Origin: Closterium sp. Naga37s-1
Taxonomy: Eukaryota; Streptophyta; Zygnematophyceae; Desmidiales; Closteriaceae
Assembly: GCA_947471745.1 (NCBI GenBank)
Contig: CANJKZ010000093.1
Span: 3,023,501 to 3,087,500 of the forward strand
Length of the DNA stretch: 64,000 bases
Direction: 5' to 3'
The notes beneath the pieces were generated by a model. That model worked only from the letters and a program-made list of their open reading frames with translations, made no database searches and was not told where the DNA came from. Both the position numbers and the translations under genes were made by a program. This document shows, piece by piece, positions 1 to 10,795 of the stretch; position 1 is the stretch's first letter, and every line of letters starts with the position of its first letter.

Positions 1-1493
1 CAGGCTCACCCCTGACGAACGGAGGACAGACAGACTCAGACTCAGTAACAAGACTCGCAACGTAGTCGAGACGACTCCTAGCAGCAAAGTCGACTAGCTC
101 AGTGACTAGGGCAAACGCAGCAGTAGACACAAAGTCAGGCTCAGTAACAACAGTAGCGAGGAGACGAGTGACAGTAGGACTAGCAGCACGAGCAAGGTCG
201 GACTCAGGGTCAGGAACATCAGGAAGAGAGGACGCCGGAGGAGACGGCAGGGCAACACGCTGTGGAACAGAGGAATGACGAAGTGCCATAAAGTGAGTGC
301 CTGGGACAGCAGGAGGACGAGGACGGGCGCCACGACGAGCACGAACAGGTGTGGAAGCACGAGTCTCAGGCTCACGACGCTCAGTCTGGGACTCAGTCAC
401 CTCAGTGTGAGGAGCAGGAGCAGGTAGCGGGGAGCCAAGCAGTAGCTGTGGCTGAGACTGGTCTGTCGGTGGGTACAGGAGAGGTGGAGTGAGGCCAGTG
501 GAAGACGGGAGACTAAGAACGTGGCGAAGGGCTGAGTCAGGCGGTGGCAGGGACGACTGCGGCTGCGGGTAGAAAAACGGTCGGCGCGGCGCAGTACCCA
601 TACCGTCAGCAGCTCCAGTACCTCTAGCACCTCCAGCTCCGGCAGCACCTCCAGCACCTCCAGCACCAGCAGCACCAGCACCTCTAGTAGCACCTCCAGC
701 ACCTCCAGCACCAGCAGCACCACCAGCTCCGGCAGCTCCAGCACCTCTAGTATGAGCACCTCCAGAACCAGCAGCTCCAGCACCTCCAGTACCTCCAGCT
801 CCAGCGCCTCCAGCACCAGCAGCACCTCCAGCACCAGTAGCACCAGCACCTCCAGTGCCAGCAGCTCCTGTACCCCCAGCACCTCCAGCACCAGCAGCAC
901 CACCAGCTCCGGCAGCTCCAGCACCTCTAGTACGAGCACCTCCAGGACCAGCAGCGCCAGCACCTCCAGGACCTCCCGTACCTCTAGCTCCAGGACCAGC
1001 ACCCCCAACACCCCCAGTAGCAGCAGCTCTAGGAGCTGTAAAACTCCAAGATCCAGCACCAGAGGCCTCGACGAACGACCCACTCACGAAGCTGCTGCGG
1101 TGAGGGCGTCTCGAGTCGACTAGGCGGCTGCTGCTGTCCAACGCCAGGAACTGCAGCAGGAGCACCCACGGCCCCACCACCACTAGGACTCGCAGCACCC
1201 CCAGAACCCTCACCCTCAAAGTCAGCACCCCCTGTCTCAGCACCCCCAGTCTCAGCACCCCCAGTCTCAGCACCCCCAGGACCAGCACCTCCTGCGTCCT
1301 CACCCCCAGTGTCACCACCCCCAGCAGCACCAGTGTCCATAGCGACAGGCTGCAGAGGCGGCGAAGACGGTCGAGGCGGAAAACCAGGAGGGGTCTCCAA
1401 GCATGGAGAGCGACGAGTGGTCGCCGTGTCGTCAGCGACGGGGTCACCCCCCTCAGCTGGGCCAGAGGTGTCAGAGGAGATCACCAACGGCTC
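1..1493 (-). pseudogene. El-1 integrase-RT linker and start of RT side
   Basis: From 1493 downward, minus-strand translation gives an acidic and Gly-rich linker (SSDTSGPAEGGDP, GGAETGG repeats), one SPQQLREWVV motif (about 1085-1115), a long Gly/Ala-rich run (about 600-1020), then Ser/Pro-rich sequence and ASLVTESESVCPP, which in the sister elements lies just before RT. The Leu/Val-rich frames on the same strand are out-of-frame readings of the Gly/Ala run. Confidence 0.75.
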
Positions 1494-2312
1494 TGTTGGT
1501 GCAACCCTACGGTTTGCACTCGGCTTGTTGTCCGTGTGCGTGAATGTGTGTGTGTATGGAATGGTATGAGGGCATGGGATAATATATATTTCATGCTTAT
1601 AATTGTGTGTGAATGTTGAGTCATGATGTCGAGTGTGTGTGTCGAGTCAATAGCGAGTTATCGCTAGACGCGTGTTACGCGGTCGTTTGTGTCTCGCGCG
1701 CGGTTTCTATTTTGTCGTGCGCGGTTTCTATTTTGTCCTGTGTCGAACGTTCGGCGTGTCGCAGGTGTGTGCAGCAGACCCATCAAGAACTCAAGGATGA
1801 GTTTGTGATGAAGAGCCCGAGCCTTGGTGTCAAGCCTCAAGTGATTTCGAAGCTCGCCAAAAGGGTACACCTCAAGATATTGAAGATAGTTACATTACTT
1901 TGTGTAGTGTAACATTTCACTTGGTGTAGGCCCTAGTGAAGGGTAGTTTCGAGACCCTTCGTGGTTGGGGACAGTGTGGCACTGTTCCACATCACTGTAC
2001 CTCGGCTCTTGGGGTTTGTAGGAGCTGGGAGTCATTCCCAACTCGTAACTCTTCCTATCTTGTGTTCTAAGACTATAGTGGCTGCCATAGTACCGTTCGT
2101 TCAAACCAACGCTGTGTCGTCAATTCTTTATCAAATCGTGCAATCTAAATTAATAATTGTAGACGACGTGAAGACGCTCCAGATCCAATTTGAATCAAGT
2201 CATTTGCAGCTGTGAGCAGAACGCTATCAACGTTTGAAGCCGCTGTGCAAAAATCCGTCTGTGCTCTCTATCTTTCGTTTTAGGCACATTCAAGCCTATT
2301 GTGACTATAACA
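1494..2312 (+). repeat. 5' LTR of El-2
   Basis: 819 bp. An AT-rich TATA-like stretch (aatatatatt) is at 1581-1590. A direct repeat of about 21 bp (gtgcgcggtttctattttgtc) occurs twice in tandem near 1695-1740. No intact gene lies inside; the short frames here recur identically in the 3' LTR. Confidence 0.9.
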
Positions 2313-2346
2313 AGTGGTATCAGAGCCCCTTGGAGCAGTTTCGACA

Positions 2347-5300
2347 ATGTCTGGACCTGAGGAAAGGGGTGGCAGAGGTGCTGGTGGCAGTGGAGAAGCT
2401 CAAGCTCAAGGCCAACCCCGTGATTCAGCCATGGCGCCCATGCAACCAAGTCTTGGCCCACCTAGGGATGAGCCTAGGGTGTTTGGGCTTGACAAGTTCA
2501 ACGGTGACAACTTTGCTGAATGGTCCTTCAAGATGGAGAACATCTTTGACCACTATGACCTGCTGGAGGTGATGGAAGGAACGGAGAAGCGCCCCGAGAA
2601 CGACCCGGAGAAGAGCCCGTGGGTGCGGAAGAGCGCACAAGGCTATCTCTTACTTGGGCAAGCGTTGGGGAGCAGTCAGATCCGTCACATCAAGCCATTC
2701 CAGCGTGAACCAGAGAAAGGACCAAAGGCATGGGCTGCTCTCAAGGGTGTACATGCTCCTGCAACAGCGGCGGTAGCGGTGGTGTTGGAACGGCAAATGG
2801 CGGCACTACGAATTGAAGAAGACGAAGCGGTTGAAGAAGGGGTGCAGAAATTCTTCGACTTGTTGACGCGGCTTGAGGGAGCTGATTTGAACTACAGTGA
2901 GCTCCAAAAGAAGACCAAGTTGCTGGCCTTACTCCCAGAGTCATGGTCCTCGCTCATCATCAACCTTAATCGCGACTTGCCCCGCCTCTCGCTTGAAGAC
3001 GTGAAGCGAGCTATCCTTCAAGAGGATTTCCGCCGCCGTGAGTTGGCGAGTGCGGATGGCGCTGGGGCAGCGAGCATCGGCCGTGGATATGGTCGAGGAA
3101 GAGGCAGAGGACGAGGGGGAGGAAGGTTTGGTGGCAGCAACTTCGGCGGAGGCCGCAGGAGTGGCGGTTACGGCAGCGACGACAAGAGCTACGGACGCGG
3201 TCGCGGCCGATTCGACGGCGAGTGTCACTATTGCCACAAGAGCGGACACATGTGGCGCGACTGCTACAAACTCCCTGATGGTTGGACCCCTGCTCAAGGC
3301 CAAGAGGGTAGAGGAGCAGGAGGAGGGAGAGGACGAGGCCGTGGAGGCCGTGGCGGTCGCGGTGGCGGAGCTGCAAACATGAAGAGCGGAGACAACGACA
3401 AGGACCCGAGCGACGATCGATACCCGGGTCTATTCTACTTCGTGTCGACGCAAGTACCGGCTGGTCCAGAGAAGGATGAAGGCTTTGAGGAGCCAGCAGC
3501 TGTGGGGAAGGTGACCCTACACCCCCTGGACTATTGGGTGATTGATAGTGGCGCTACCTATAGCATGACACCTCGCCCGGACTTGCTCACCGAACTCGAG
3601 CCGTCACCGGTGAAGCATGTCACATCGGCTTTGGGGCAGCGAGCAGAGGTGAAAGGCATGGGCAAGGCCATGTTCAAGGGTGCTGATGGGAAGATGGTGG
3701 GCCTCAAGAACGTGCTTTGGGTGCCCAGCCTTGCTGCAAACCTGATTTCCGTGCGGCGGTTGGCAAAGGCCGGCATGGACACGAACTCGAAGGGAGCCAA
3801 GACCTACACCGCAAGGCTTGGCGATCGAATTCTTTGGGACCTTCATGAGGACAGGGATGTCTACAACGAGATGTGGCAGATCCCAGTGGTCCCTATGCCT
3901 AAGGAGAGGCAAGTAGCAGCAAGCATCAGCACCAAGGATGGAGCGGTCGGTAGCGACGATGGCGCGAACGGTCGCGCTAAGGAGAATGAGCTCAAGAAGA
4001 GCAAACCTGGAGGGACCAGCAAGTTCAGTGAACCTAAGGAGAGTAGTGCAGCAACCAAGGAGCAGCAAAAGGGTGAGGAGAACCCAGAGGCAGCAGCGGA
4101 GGAGGACTACGGAGAGAGTATGTGGGGCGCTATTGTGAGCGCGGCATTCTCCAATCCAACTTCGGCTACGGGGGAGTGTGATTGGCTCACCTTGCATCGG
4201 CGCATGGGGCATGTGGCCCTGCCCATCTTGCAGCAGCTAGTGAAGAATGAGATGGTTGCTGGCATACGTGTGAAGGGGGAGCCCGATGAGGTGCTTGGCT
4301 GCCCGACGTGCATTCAAGCCAAGTTCACCCGGTTTCCGTTCCCTAGTTCGGAGGCAACGGCAAAGGCACCGCTTGATGAGGTGGTGATGGACGTGGTGGG
4401 CCCCCTGAAGCTTGGAGCTGCTGGAGCTGAGTATTTTCTCACCATTGTCGACGTCTACACCCGCATGACTTGGGTGTACGTGCTGGCCAAGAAGAGCGAC
4501 GTGGCTGAAACGTTGAAGACGGATTGGTTCCCGATGGTGGAGCGGCAACAAGACCGTCTAGTCAAGTCAATCCGCACCGATCGAGGGGGAGAGTTCCTGA
4601 GCAAGGAGTTTGGGTTGTGGCTGAAGAAGAATGGTATTCGGCACTCCCTCACCATGCCATACTCCCCTGCAATGAACGGCATCGCCGAGCGAGCGAACCG
4701 CACAATCACGGAGGCGGCACGCGGGTTGCTCATTGAAGTCGGGCTACCCGACTATTTCTGGCCTGATGCGGTGCGGAGCGCGTGTGTGGCCAAGAACAGA
4801 GCCTTGACTCATGTGGGAGCAGACAAATGCGTGCCCTATGTGGAGTGGCTAGGAAGGAAGCCAAAGGTGGATATGCTTCAGGTGTTCGGGTGCATGTGCA
4901 TGGCGCTCGTGCCTAAGCATCTTCGGCACAACAAGCTTGGTGCCAAGGCGGTGTGGGCCGTGCACTTGGGCATGGCTCAAAACAGCAAGGGATGGCTTCT
5001 TTGGGACCCATTCACCAAGAAGTTCTTGGTGAGCAGGGACTGCAAGTTCATGGAGAACTTCATGTACAAGGATTGGAAGGCGGAGAATGAGGCGAAGATA
5101 GGCGTGCGGTTTGGGGAGGTGAAGAGTTCCGGTTTGGAGCATGTGGAGCTGCCTTTGGAACTGAGCAGCGGCAGCACAACCACAAGGCAATCCTCCCTTG
5201 TGAATGGGGGAGAGGAGGCCAATGATGCAGAGGAAGAAGAGGAGGAGGTGCAGCAAGTGAGCGAGCGTGCACCGTCACTTCCTTCCCGTACTACGAGTGC

Positions 5301-7116
5301 TCCACGGATTCGAGCCACACCGCAGCAACGCCAAGACCTTCAAGTCCCTGCAGCTGAGGAGGAAGGAAGGGGGAAGAGGAGAGTTCAACCCCCTAATAGG
5401 CTGACCTATGATGCGCCGGGAAAGCAGGGCAAGACAGCCCTGGCCGGAGCGGCAATGATGGTCGGAGACGACGAGGAGAGTGACTACGAGGAGTGTGCCT
5501 TCGCGTTCTTCTCTCCGGTGGAGATGCCGGGAGAACCAGCAACTCTCAAGGAGGCTTTGGAGAGTAGTGATGCTGAGGAGTGGAAGAAGGCCATGGAGAG
5601 TGAGCTGAAGAGCATCGAGGAGAATGACACGTTTGAATTGGTGGAGCTACCGGAGGGGCGTACGGCGATAACGTCCAAGTGGCTCTTCAAAATCAAGTCG
5701 GATGCCGACGGCAAGATCGAGCGCTACAAGTCTAGGCTTGTAGCCAAGGGGTACCAGCAGAAGGAGAAGGTGGACTTCAAGGAGCTGTTTGCCCCTGTGG
5801 TGAAGCCGACGACGCTGCGAACCCTATTCGCGGGAGCCGCCATCAAAGGATGGGTAGTAAAGCAAATGGACATCGTAACGGCATTCCTTAACGGCATCCT
5901 TGAGGAGGAGATTTTTATGGCGCAGCCAGAGGGGTTTGATGATGGTAGTGGCAGAGTGTGGAAGCTGAAGAAGGCCCTCTATGGGCTGAAGCAGGCCCCT
6001 AGGCAATGGTACATGAAGCTGCGCGGAGTGTTGGAGGGGATCGGCTTCACTCCCTCAACGGCCGATCACTCCTTGTTCATGCTTGGCGAGGGGGAGCAGA
6101 GGAGTTTCATGGTGGTTTATGTGGATGACATCCTCATTTTCTCACCCTCTTCTGACCTTGTGAAGGAGGTGATGCTGAAGCTTCAAGACAAGTTCAAGTG
6201 CAATGCCCTTGGTGACGTGAGCTTCTACCTTGGGCTCCACATCGAACGAGATGTGGAGAAGCGGTGCATGCGGGTGCATCAACGAAAGTACCTGGAGGCA
6301 TTGGCTGCCAACTTTGGGCAGAGTGAAGGCCATGTGGCTACACCCTTTCCCTCTGGGTTCAAGTGTGTGAAGGGACCAGAGGAGGAGAGCGTTGGTGAAG
6401 AGGAGAGGCGCCGATTTCACTCGTTGGTGGGCAGCCTCATGTATGCGGCGGTAAACACCCGACCGGACGTCGCGTTTGCTACCGGGCAGCTGGCTATGGT
6501 TGTGCAATGCCCTAATGAGGAGCAGGTAGCAGCTGGAATGAGGGTGGCCAAGTATCTTGGCCAAACACCGACCGTTGGGCTGCAATACTCGGCGGCGGCA
6601 CAAAGGCGCCAAAAGGGCGCGGATGGTGTTGAACCCGGGCGTTTGTTCCTCACCGCCTACTCGGATGCTTCATATGCATCAGAACCAGAGGACATGACAA
6701 GTGTGGGAGGCTTCATATGCTGTGTTGGTGGAGGCCCAACTGCTTGGGAGAGCAAGAAGCAGGTTGACCAAGCTTTGAGCTCGGTGGAGTCCGAGTACAT
6801 GGCACTCTTCCGTGCCGTACGGGAGATTGTGTGGCAGCGGCGTTTGTTGGCTGAATTGGGGGAGGAGCAGCAAGGACCTACCCCACTGTACTGTGACAGC
6901 CAGGGTGCCATTGCTCTTGCTAAGAACTCTGTGTTGCATGGACTCACGAAGCACATGAGGGTGAAGTGGCATTGGACGAGGAGCATGGTAACCGCGGGTG
7001 AAGTTGAGTTGCGCTACGTGAAGACCACGGGGCAGCCGGCTGACATGATGACCAAGAGGCTGGTGGAGCAGCAGCATTGGAAGTGTTGCAAGCTGGCTGG
7101 GATGGCTCTGAACTGA
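2347..7116 (+). CDS. El-2 gag-pol polyprotein (Copia)
   Basis: About 1,589 residues from the ATG at 2347, the first ATG after the PBS; the frame is open a little further upstream into the PBS but without an ATG. In order: a gag domain; an Arg/Gly-rich stretch; a CCHC zinc knuckle of the C-x2-C-x4-H-x4-C type (about 3220-3264); protease with a DSGA active site (about 3541-3555); a pre-integrase HRRMGH block (about 4190); an integrase core with the usual acidic residues in MDVVGP, RTDRGGEF and NGIAER (about 4385-4690); RT with YVDD (about 6118); RNase H with YSDAS, SSVESEY and YCDSQGA (about 6655-6930). It is a single frame, as usual for Copia, and looks whole. The El-2 LTR supplies the promoter. 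Confidence 0.95.
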   Translation: MSGPEERGGRGAGGSGEAQAQGQPRDSAMAPMQPSLGPPRDEPRVFGLDKFNGDNFAEWSFKMENIFDHYDLLEVMEGTEKRPENDPEKSPWVRKSAQGYLLLGQALGSSQIRHIKPFQREPEKGPKAWAALKGVHAPATAAVAVVLERQMAALRIEEDEAVEEGVQKFFDLLTRLEGADLNYSELQKKTKLLALLPESWSSLIINLNRDLPRLSLEDVKRAILQEDFRRRELASADGAGAASIGRGYGRGRGRGRGGGRFGGSNFGGGRRSGGYGSDDKSYGRGRGRFDGECHYCHKSGHMWRDCYKLPDGWTPAQGQEGRGAGGGRGRGRGGRGGRGGGAANMKSGDNDKDPSDDRYPGLFYFVSTQVPAGPEKDEGFEEPAAVGKVTLHPLDYWVIDSGATYSMTPRPDLLTELEPSPVKHVTSALGQRAEVKGMGKAMFKGADGKMVGLKNVLWVPSLAANLISVRRLAKAGMDTNSKGAKTYTARLGDRILWDLHEDRDVYNEMWQIPVVPMPKERQVAASISTKDGAVGSDDGANGRAKENELKKSKPGGTSKFSEPKESSAATKEQQKGEENPEAAAEEDYGESMWGAIVSAAFSNPTSATGECDWLTLHRRMGHVALPILQQLVKNEMVAGIRVKGEPDEVLGCPTCIQAKFTRFPFPSSEATAKAPLDEVVMDVVGPLKLGAAGAEYFLTIVDVYTRMTWVYVLAKKSDVAETLKTDWFPMVERQQDRLVKSIRTDRGGEFLSKEFGLWLKKNGIRHSLTMPYSPAMNGIAERANRTITEAARGLLIEVGLPDYFWPDAVRSACVAKNRALTHVGADKCVPYVEWLGRKPKVDMLQVFGCMCMALVPKHLRHNKLGAKAVWAVHLGMAQNSKGWLLWDPFTKKFLVSRDCKFMENFMYKDWKAENEAKIGVRFGEVKSSGLEHVELPLELSSGSTTTRQSSLVNGGEEANDAEEEEEEVQQVSERAPSLPSRTTSAPRIRATPQQRQDLQVPAAEEEGRGKRRVQPPNRLTYDAPGKQGKTALAGAAMMVGDDEESDYEECAFAFFSPVEMPGEPATLKEALESSDAEEWKKAMESELKSIEENDTFELVELPEGRTAITSKWLFKIKSDADGKIERYKSRLVAKGYQQKEKVDFKELFAPVVKPTTLRTLFAGAAIKGWVVKQMDIVTAFLNGILEEEIFMAQPEGFDDGSGRVWKLKKALYGLKQAPRQWYMKLRGVLEGIGFTPSTADHSLFMLGEGEQRSFMVVYVDDILIFSPSSDLVKEVMLKLQDKFKCNALGDVSFYLGLHIERDVEKRCMRVHQRKYLEALAANFGQSEGHVATPFPSGFKCVKGPEEESVGEEERRRFHSLVGSLMYAAVNTRPDVAFATGQLAMVVQCPNEEQVAAGMRVAKYLGQTPTVGLQYSAAAQRRQKGADGVEPGRLFLTAYSDASYASEPEDMTSVGGFICCVGGGPTAWESKKQVDQALSSVESEYMALFRAVREIVWQRRLLAELGEEQQGPTPLYCDSQGAIALAKNSVLHGLTKHMRVKWHWTRSMVTAGEVELRYVKTTGQPADMMTKRLVEQQHWKCCKLAGMALN

Positions 7117-7157
7117 GAGAGCAACATATCCTAAGGCCAACAATCCGAGGGGGAGTT

Positions 7158-7976
7158 TGTTGGTGCAACCCTACGGTTTGCACTCGGCTTGTTGTCCGTG
7201 TGCGTGAATGTGTGTGTGTATGGAATGGTATGAGGGCATGGGATAATATATATTTCATGCTTATAATTGTGTGTGAATGTTGAGTCATGATGTCGAGTGT
7301 GTGTGTCGAGTCAATAGCGAGTTATCGCTAGACGCGTGTTACGCGGTCGTTTGTGTCTCGCGCGCGGTTTCTATTTTGTCGTGCGCGGTTTCTATTTTGT
7401 CCTGTGTCGAACGTTCGGCGTGTCGCAGGTGTGTGCAGCAGACCCATCAAGAACTCAAGGATGAGGTTGTGATGAAGAGCCCGAGCCTTGGTGTCAAGCC
7501 TCAAGTGATTTCGAAGCTTGCCAAAAGGGTACACCTCAAGATATTGAAGATAGTTACATTACTTTGTGTAGTGTAACATTTCACTTGGTGTAGGCCCTAG
7601 TGAAGGGTAGTTTCGAGACCCTTCGTGGTTGGGGACAGTGTGGCACTGTTCCACATCACTGTACCTCGGCTCTTGGGGTTTGTAGGAGCTGGGAGTCATT
7701 CCCAACTCGTAACTCTTCCTATCTTGTGTTCTAAGACTATAGTGGCTGCCATAGTACCGTTCGTTCAAACCGACGCTGTGTCGTCAATTCTTTATCAAAT
7801 CGTGCAATCTAAATTGATAATTGTAGACGACGTAAAGACGCTCCAGATCCAATTTGAATCAAGTCATTTGCAGCTGTGAGCAGAACGCTATCAACGTTTG
7901 AAGCCGCTGTGCAGAAATCCGTCTGTGCTCTCTATCTTTCGTTTTAGGCACATTCAAGCCTATTGTGACTATAACA
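7158..7976 (+). repeat. 3' LTR of El-2
   Basis: A near-identical copy of 1494-2312, preceded by the purine tract gagggggagtt and followed by the target-site copy ggctc at 7977-7981. Confidence 0.9.
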
Positions 7977-9640
7977 GGCTCAACCAAGGGGGGTGGGTCT
8001 ACCTAAGACACACCTGAGGGAGCAGGACCCTGTGGGGGGAGGGGGTCTACCGGGGGGGGGGGGGAACTGGTACCAGGAAGAGAGGCGCCAGGGGGACCGG
8101 GTGGGACGCGTGCGGGTGGAGCCTGTAGAAACAAACAGACTCGTCAAAGGTGACGTCCTGGGAGGACAGGACTCGACGCGAGCGAGGGTGGTAAAACTGC
8201 CACGGCGGGGCGTCAGTGGGGAAGCCCAGGAAGACACAGCGGAGAGTGCGAGGAGAGAGCTTGCTCGCTTTGGTATCGCGAACAAGGGAGAGCGCGCCCC
8301 AGACCCAAAACGACGACACATCACCAGGCTGTCCCGTCCAACGAAGTGTGGGCGAGGTCTCTGGAGCAGAGACATGGGGTCATAGGTTGAGCTGATGCGC
8401 GGCGTATCGGACCGCAAACGGCCACAGGAAATGGGGAGCAGCCGCATGGATCATGGAGGTACGAGCAACCTCCATGATCAGGCCAATGCGACGCTCAGCG
8501 ATCCCATTTTGCTGCGGAGAGGCCGGAAGCGTGAACGACTGGGCGATGCCCTCATCCTGGCAGAACGTCTCAAGGACGCCAGAAGAGAACTCACCACCCC
8601 TGTCAGAGTGCAGACGCAGGACTAAGAAGTCCTGCTGAAAGCGCTCGTGTAGCTGGAGACGAGTAGCACGGATCCAGGGGATCAAAACACCGCTGACGTC
8701 CGCCTTGCGACGCAAGGGGAAGACCGTGGTGTAGCGCGTGTTGTCGTCAACAACCAGCAGGGCAGGAAGTAGCGCTCCTGGTCCGACCCCATGGACGGGG
8801 GCCGGGCCCCACACGTTCATGTGGAGAGTTTGCAGAGGAGCAGTGGTTGGAGGAAACGAGGAGGAGTGAGGAGCGACGCGCTGCCGCCCCTCGACGCAGG
8901 GAAGGCACGGCGGGGCAGGCGAGCGCGGGAGGGGGGGCAGGGACCTGGGAAGGCGAGAGACAAGGAGACGAGAGTGCATGCTGCATAGACGCGGCAGAGA
9001 GGGGTGACCGAGGCGGTGGTGCCAGAGGAGAGTCTGGTGGGAGAGTACCCGACACGAGCAAGACGTAGCGAACTGACCAGACGCAGACACCTGACTCGAC
9101 GCAGCCACCTGACCTGACGCAGCTACCTGTGCAGACGCAGTGGTCAGGGTATACAGACTGGACCCTGGCTGCCGAGTGAACATAGCAAGGTGACGTCCAG
9201 TCCGGGAGAACGTACAGATCGCCACAAGCTGCCCTCCAGGGATAAAGGTATCAACCCAAACATCCTGAAGGACTGCGTTGCTCACCAAGTTCGTCGAGAA
9301 CGAGGGGAGGTGGAGGCCTGAAAGAGAGCCGGAGGGGACTGCCGGACACGGGAGGACAGTGGAGGCTCGTGCGACGACGGGGCCCCCAGAGGGGTCAGCC
9401 AGTGAGACTGGGACCAGTGCAGCGAGTGGTGTGACTGTGGTGGAATCACGAAAGAAGCAACGAGACGCGCCAGGGTCAAGTGTGAAAGTGTGAAGGGCCT
9501 CAGCTGAGGTAGCAGACTCACTAGTGGCAGACTCACTAGCACATGTGGCAGCAGTCTCACTGGCACCTAGAGCGGCAGCAGACTCAATAGCACCTAGAGC
9601 AGCAGCACCGACTTACCAGAGACGCATCGCTGAGAAAACC
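7977..9640 (-). pseudogene. El-1 protease-integrase remnant
   Basis: Minus-strand translation shows the protease flank, a LWHHRLGH-type pre-integrase motif, a PCVEGRQR zinc-binding block, and an integrase core with VDDNTRYTTVFPL, LHSDRGGEF and SPQQNGIAERRIG. The last conserved block (VFLGFP, then FYHP, SRRVLSSQDVTFDES) is the usual Copia integrase C-terminal part. It belongs to a broken element; the closest relative here is El-13. Confidence 0.8.
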
Positions 9641-10049
9641 ACTCCCGAGGCTGCTGCGGCGAGGGGGTCTCTGGCTGACTCTGCTCCCGCTGCTGTCGAG
9701 TACCTCCAGGAACATACCCTCCACCACCAGGACGGCCTCACTAAATAACCCACTCACGAAGCTGCTGTGGCGAGAGAGTCTCCGGGCGACGAGACTGCCG
9801 CTGCTGTCCAGTACCTCCAGGAACATAGCCTCCACCACCAGGACGGCCTCGCTGAATAACCCACTCACGAAGCTGCTGCGGCGATAGAGTATCAGGGTGA
9901 GGAAGCTGCTGTCGTCTACCGACAGACGCTGCTACGGCCGTGATAGTGGCCATGACAGGCAGTGGCAGTCAGTAGTAGCGGCGCAAGTGCGTCAGAAGTG
10001 ACTGCTGTAGCTGCAGCTGTAGTAGTAGCGGTAGTCGCTGTAGTGGCTG

Positions 10050-10560
10050 CAGGGCAGGGCAGCGTGCGGGCTGCAGGGAAGGGCGACGCGCGGGCTGCAG
10101 GGAAGGGCAGCGCGCGAGCAGCAGGGCAGGGCGGCGCGCGGGCTGCAGGGCAGGGCGACGCGCGGGCAGCAGGGCAGGGCGACTCGCGGGCAGCAGGGCA
10201 GGGTGACGCGTGGGCAGCAGGGCAGGGCGACGCGCGGGCAGCAGGGCAGGGCGACGCGCGGGCAGCAGGGCAGGGCGACGTGCGGGCTGCAGGGCAGGGC
10301 AACGCGCGGGCTGTAGGGCAGGGCGACGCGCGGGCTGCATGGCAGGGTGACGCGCGGGCTGCAGGGGAGAGCGACGCGCGAGCTGCAGGGCAGGGCGGCG
10401 CGCGGGCTGCAGGGCAGGGCGGTGCGCGGGCTGCAGGGCAGGGCAGCAAGTGGGCAGAGCGCAGAGCAGGGCAGCGCGCAGCAAGCAGGGCAGCGCGCGG
10501 CGAGCAGGGCAGCGCGCGGTGAGCAGGGCAGCGCGCGGCGAGAAGGGCAGCGCACGGTGA
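10050..10560 (-). repeat. 24-bp minisatellite in the leader of El-1
   Basis: About 20 imperfect copies of a 24-bp GC-rich unit (plus strand cgggctgcagggcagggcga + cgcg). On the element's sense strand it is C-rich. It lies between the PBS and the first gag-like coding. Long Ala/Arg-rich open frames here on both strands come from the repeat and are not called as genes. Confidence 0.8.
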
Positions 10561-10656
10561 GCAGGGTAACGCACGACGGCAGCAGCTCCTGGGGCAGTAC
10601 GTACGGTTGGTGGGCCCTAACTGAGCGGTCCTACGAAGGGACCCGCTCTGATACCA

Positions 10657-10795
10657 TGTTGAGAGAACTGTGCAGGAATGATGAATGACTAGCAACAGGG
10701 AGATACAAGTATGAAACCCTAACAGGGGTTGTACTCTATACTGAGCACCTCACTATAGCCTAGCAGAACTAAGAACGTACAAATATGTTGTGACA
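10657..10795 (-). repeat. 5' LTR of El-1 (139 bp)
   Basis: On the minus strand it runs from TGTCACAACATA to CTCTCAACA and is followed at once by a primer-binding site TGGTATCAGAGC (10656-10645), complementary to the 3' end of initiator tRNA-Met. It contains the TAGGGTTTCATACTTGTATC core shared by the short-LTR group and closely matches the LTR of El-13 at 60535-60675. Confidence 0.85.

Larger units (their letters stand above)
1494..7976 (+). mobile_element. El-2: whole-looking Copia retrotransposon with 819-bp LTRs
   Basis: LTRs lie at 1494-2312 and 7158-7976. They start TGTTGG, end AACA, and differ at about six positions by eye (under 1%), so the insertion is recent. A 5-bp target duplication ggctc is present at 1489-1493 and 7977-7981. 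The PBS TGGTATCAGAGC is at 2315-2326 and the polypurine tract at 7147-7157. One long open frame encodes the whole polyprotein. It sits inside El-1 in the opposite orientation: the El-1 sequence resumes across the insertion with only the 5-bp duplication between. It differs from the short-LTR group in LTR length, leader and a canonical zinc knuckle. Confidence 0.95.
1..10795 (-). mobile_element. El-1: Copia LTR retrotransposon, 3' part beyond left edge, interrupted by El-2
   Basis: A minus-strand element whose 5' LTR is at 10657-10795. Below it come the PBS, a C-rich leader (about 10050-10560), a gag-like stretch with PQQLREW repeats (about 9640-9950), protease (LDPGASRCFF-like, about 9430-9490), a pre-integrase block (about 8850-9060) and an integrase core (about 8300-8830; HSDRGGEF and SPQQNGIAERR visible). 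A repetitive linker follows at 7977-8090 and 540-1493, and coding toward RT at 1-540. El-2 lies inside, at 1494-7976. The sequence matches El-13 closely in order and content, so they are one family. It looks broken, with several breaks. The flank on the 5' side is gctac; the partner repeat would be outside the window. It is inserted in the protease region of El-3. Confidence 0.85.

Noticed and set aside
397-1083. Leu/Val/Glu-rich frame that looks like a membrane protein
   Set aside because: Out-of-frame reading of the Gly/Ala linker of El-1; the same pattern recurs over the linkers of El-5, El-10 and El-11.
2315-2326. Match to a tRNA 3' end as a possible tRNA gene
   Set aside because: Only the 12-base primer-binding site after an LTR; no cloverleaf around it. 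The same holds for the other PBS sites.
10050-10560. Regularly spaced repeats resembling a CRISPR array
   Set aside because: Head-to-tail minisatellite without unique spacers, inside a eukaryotic retrotransposon leader.
9962-10695. Ala/Arg/Gly and Pro/Cys-rich frames on both strands
   Set aside because: Created by the 24-bp leader minisatellite of El-1; open on both strands because of the repeat, not coding constraint.
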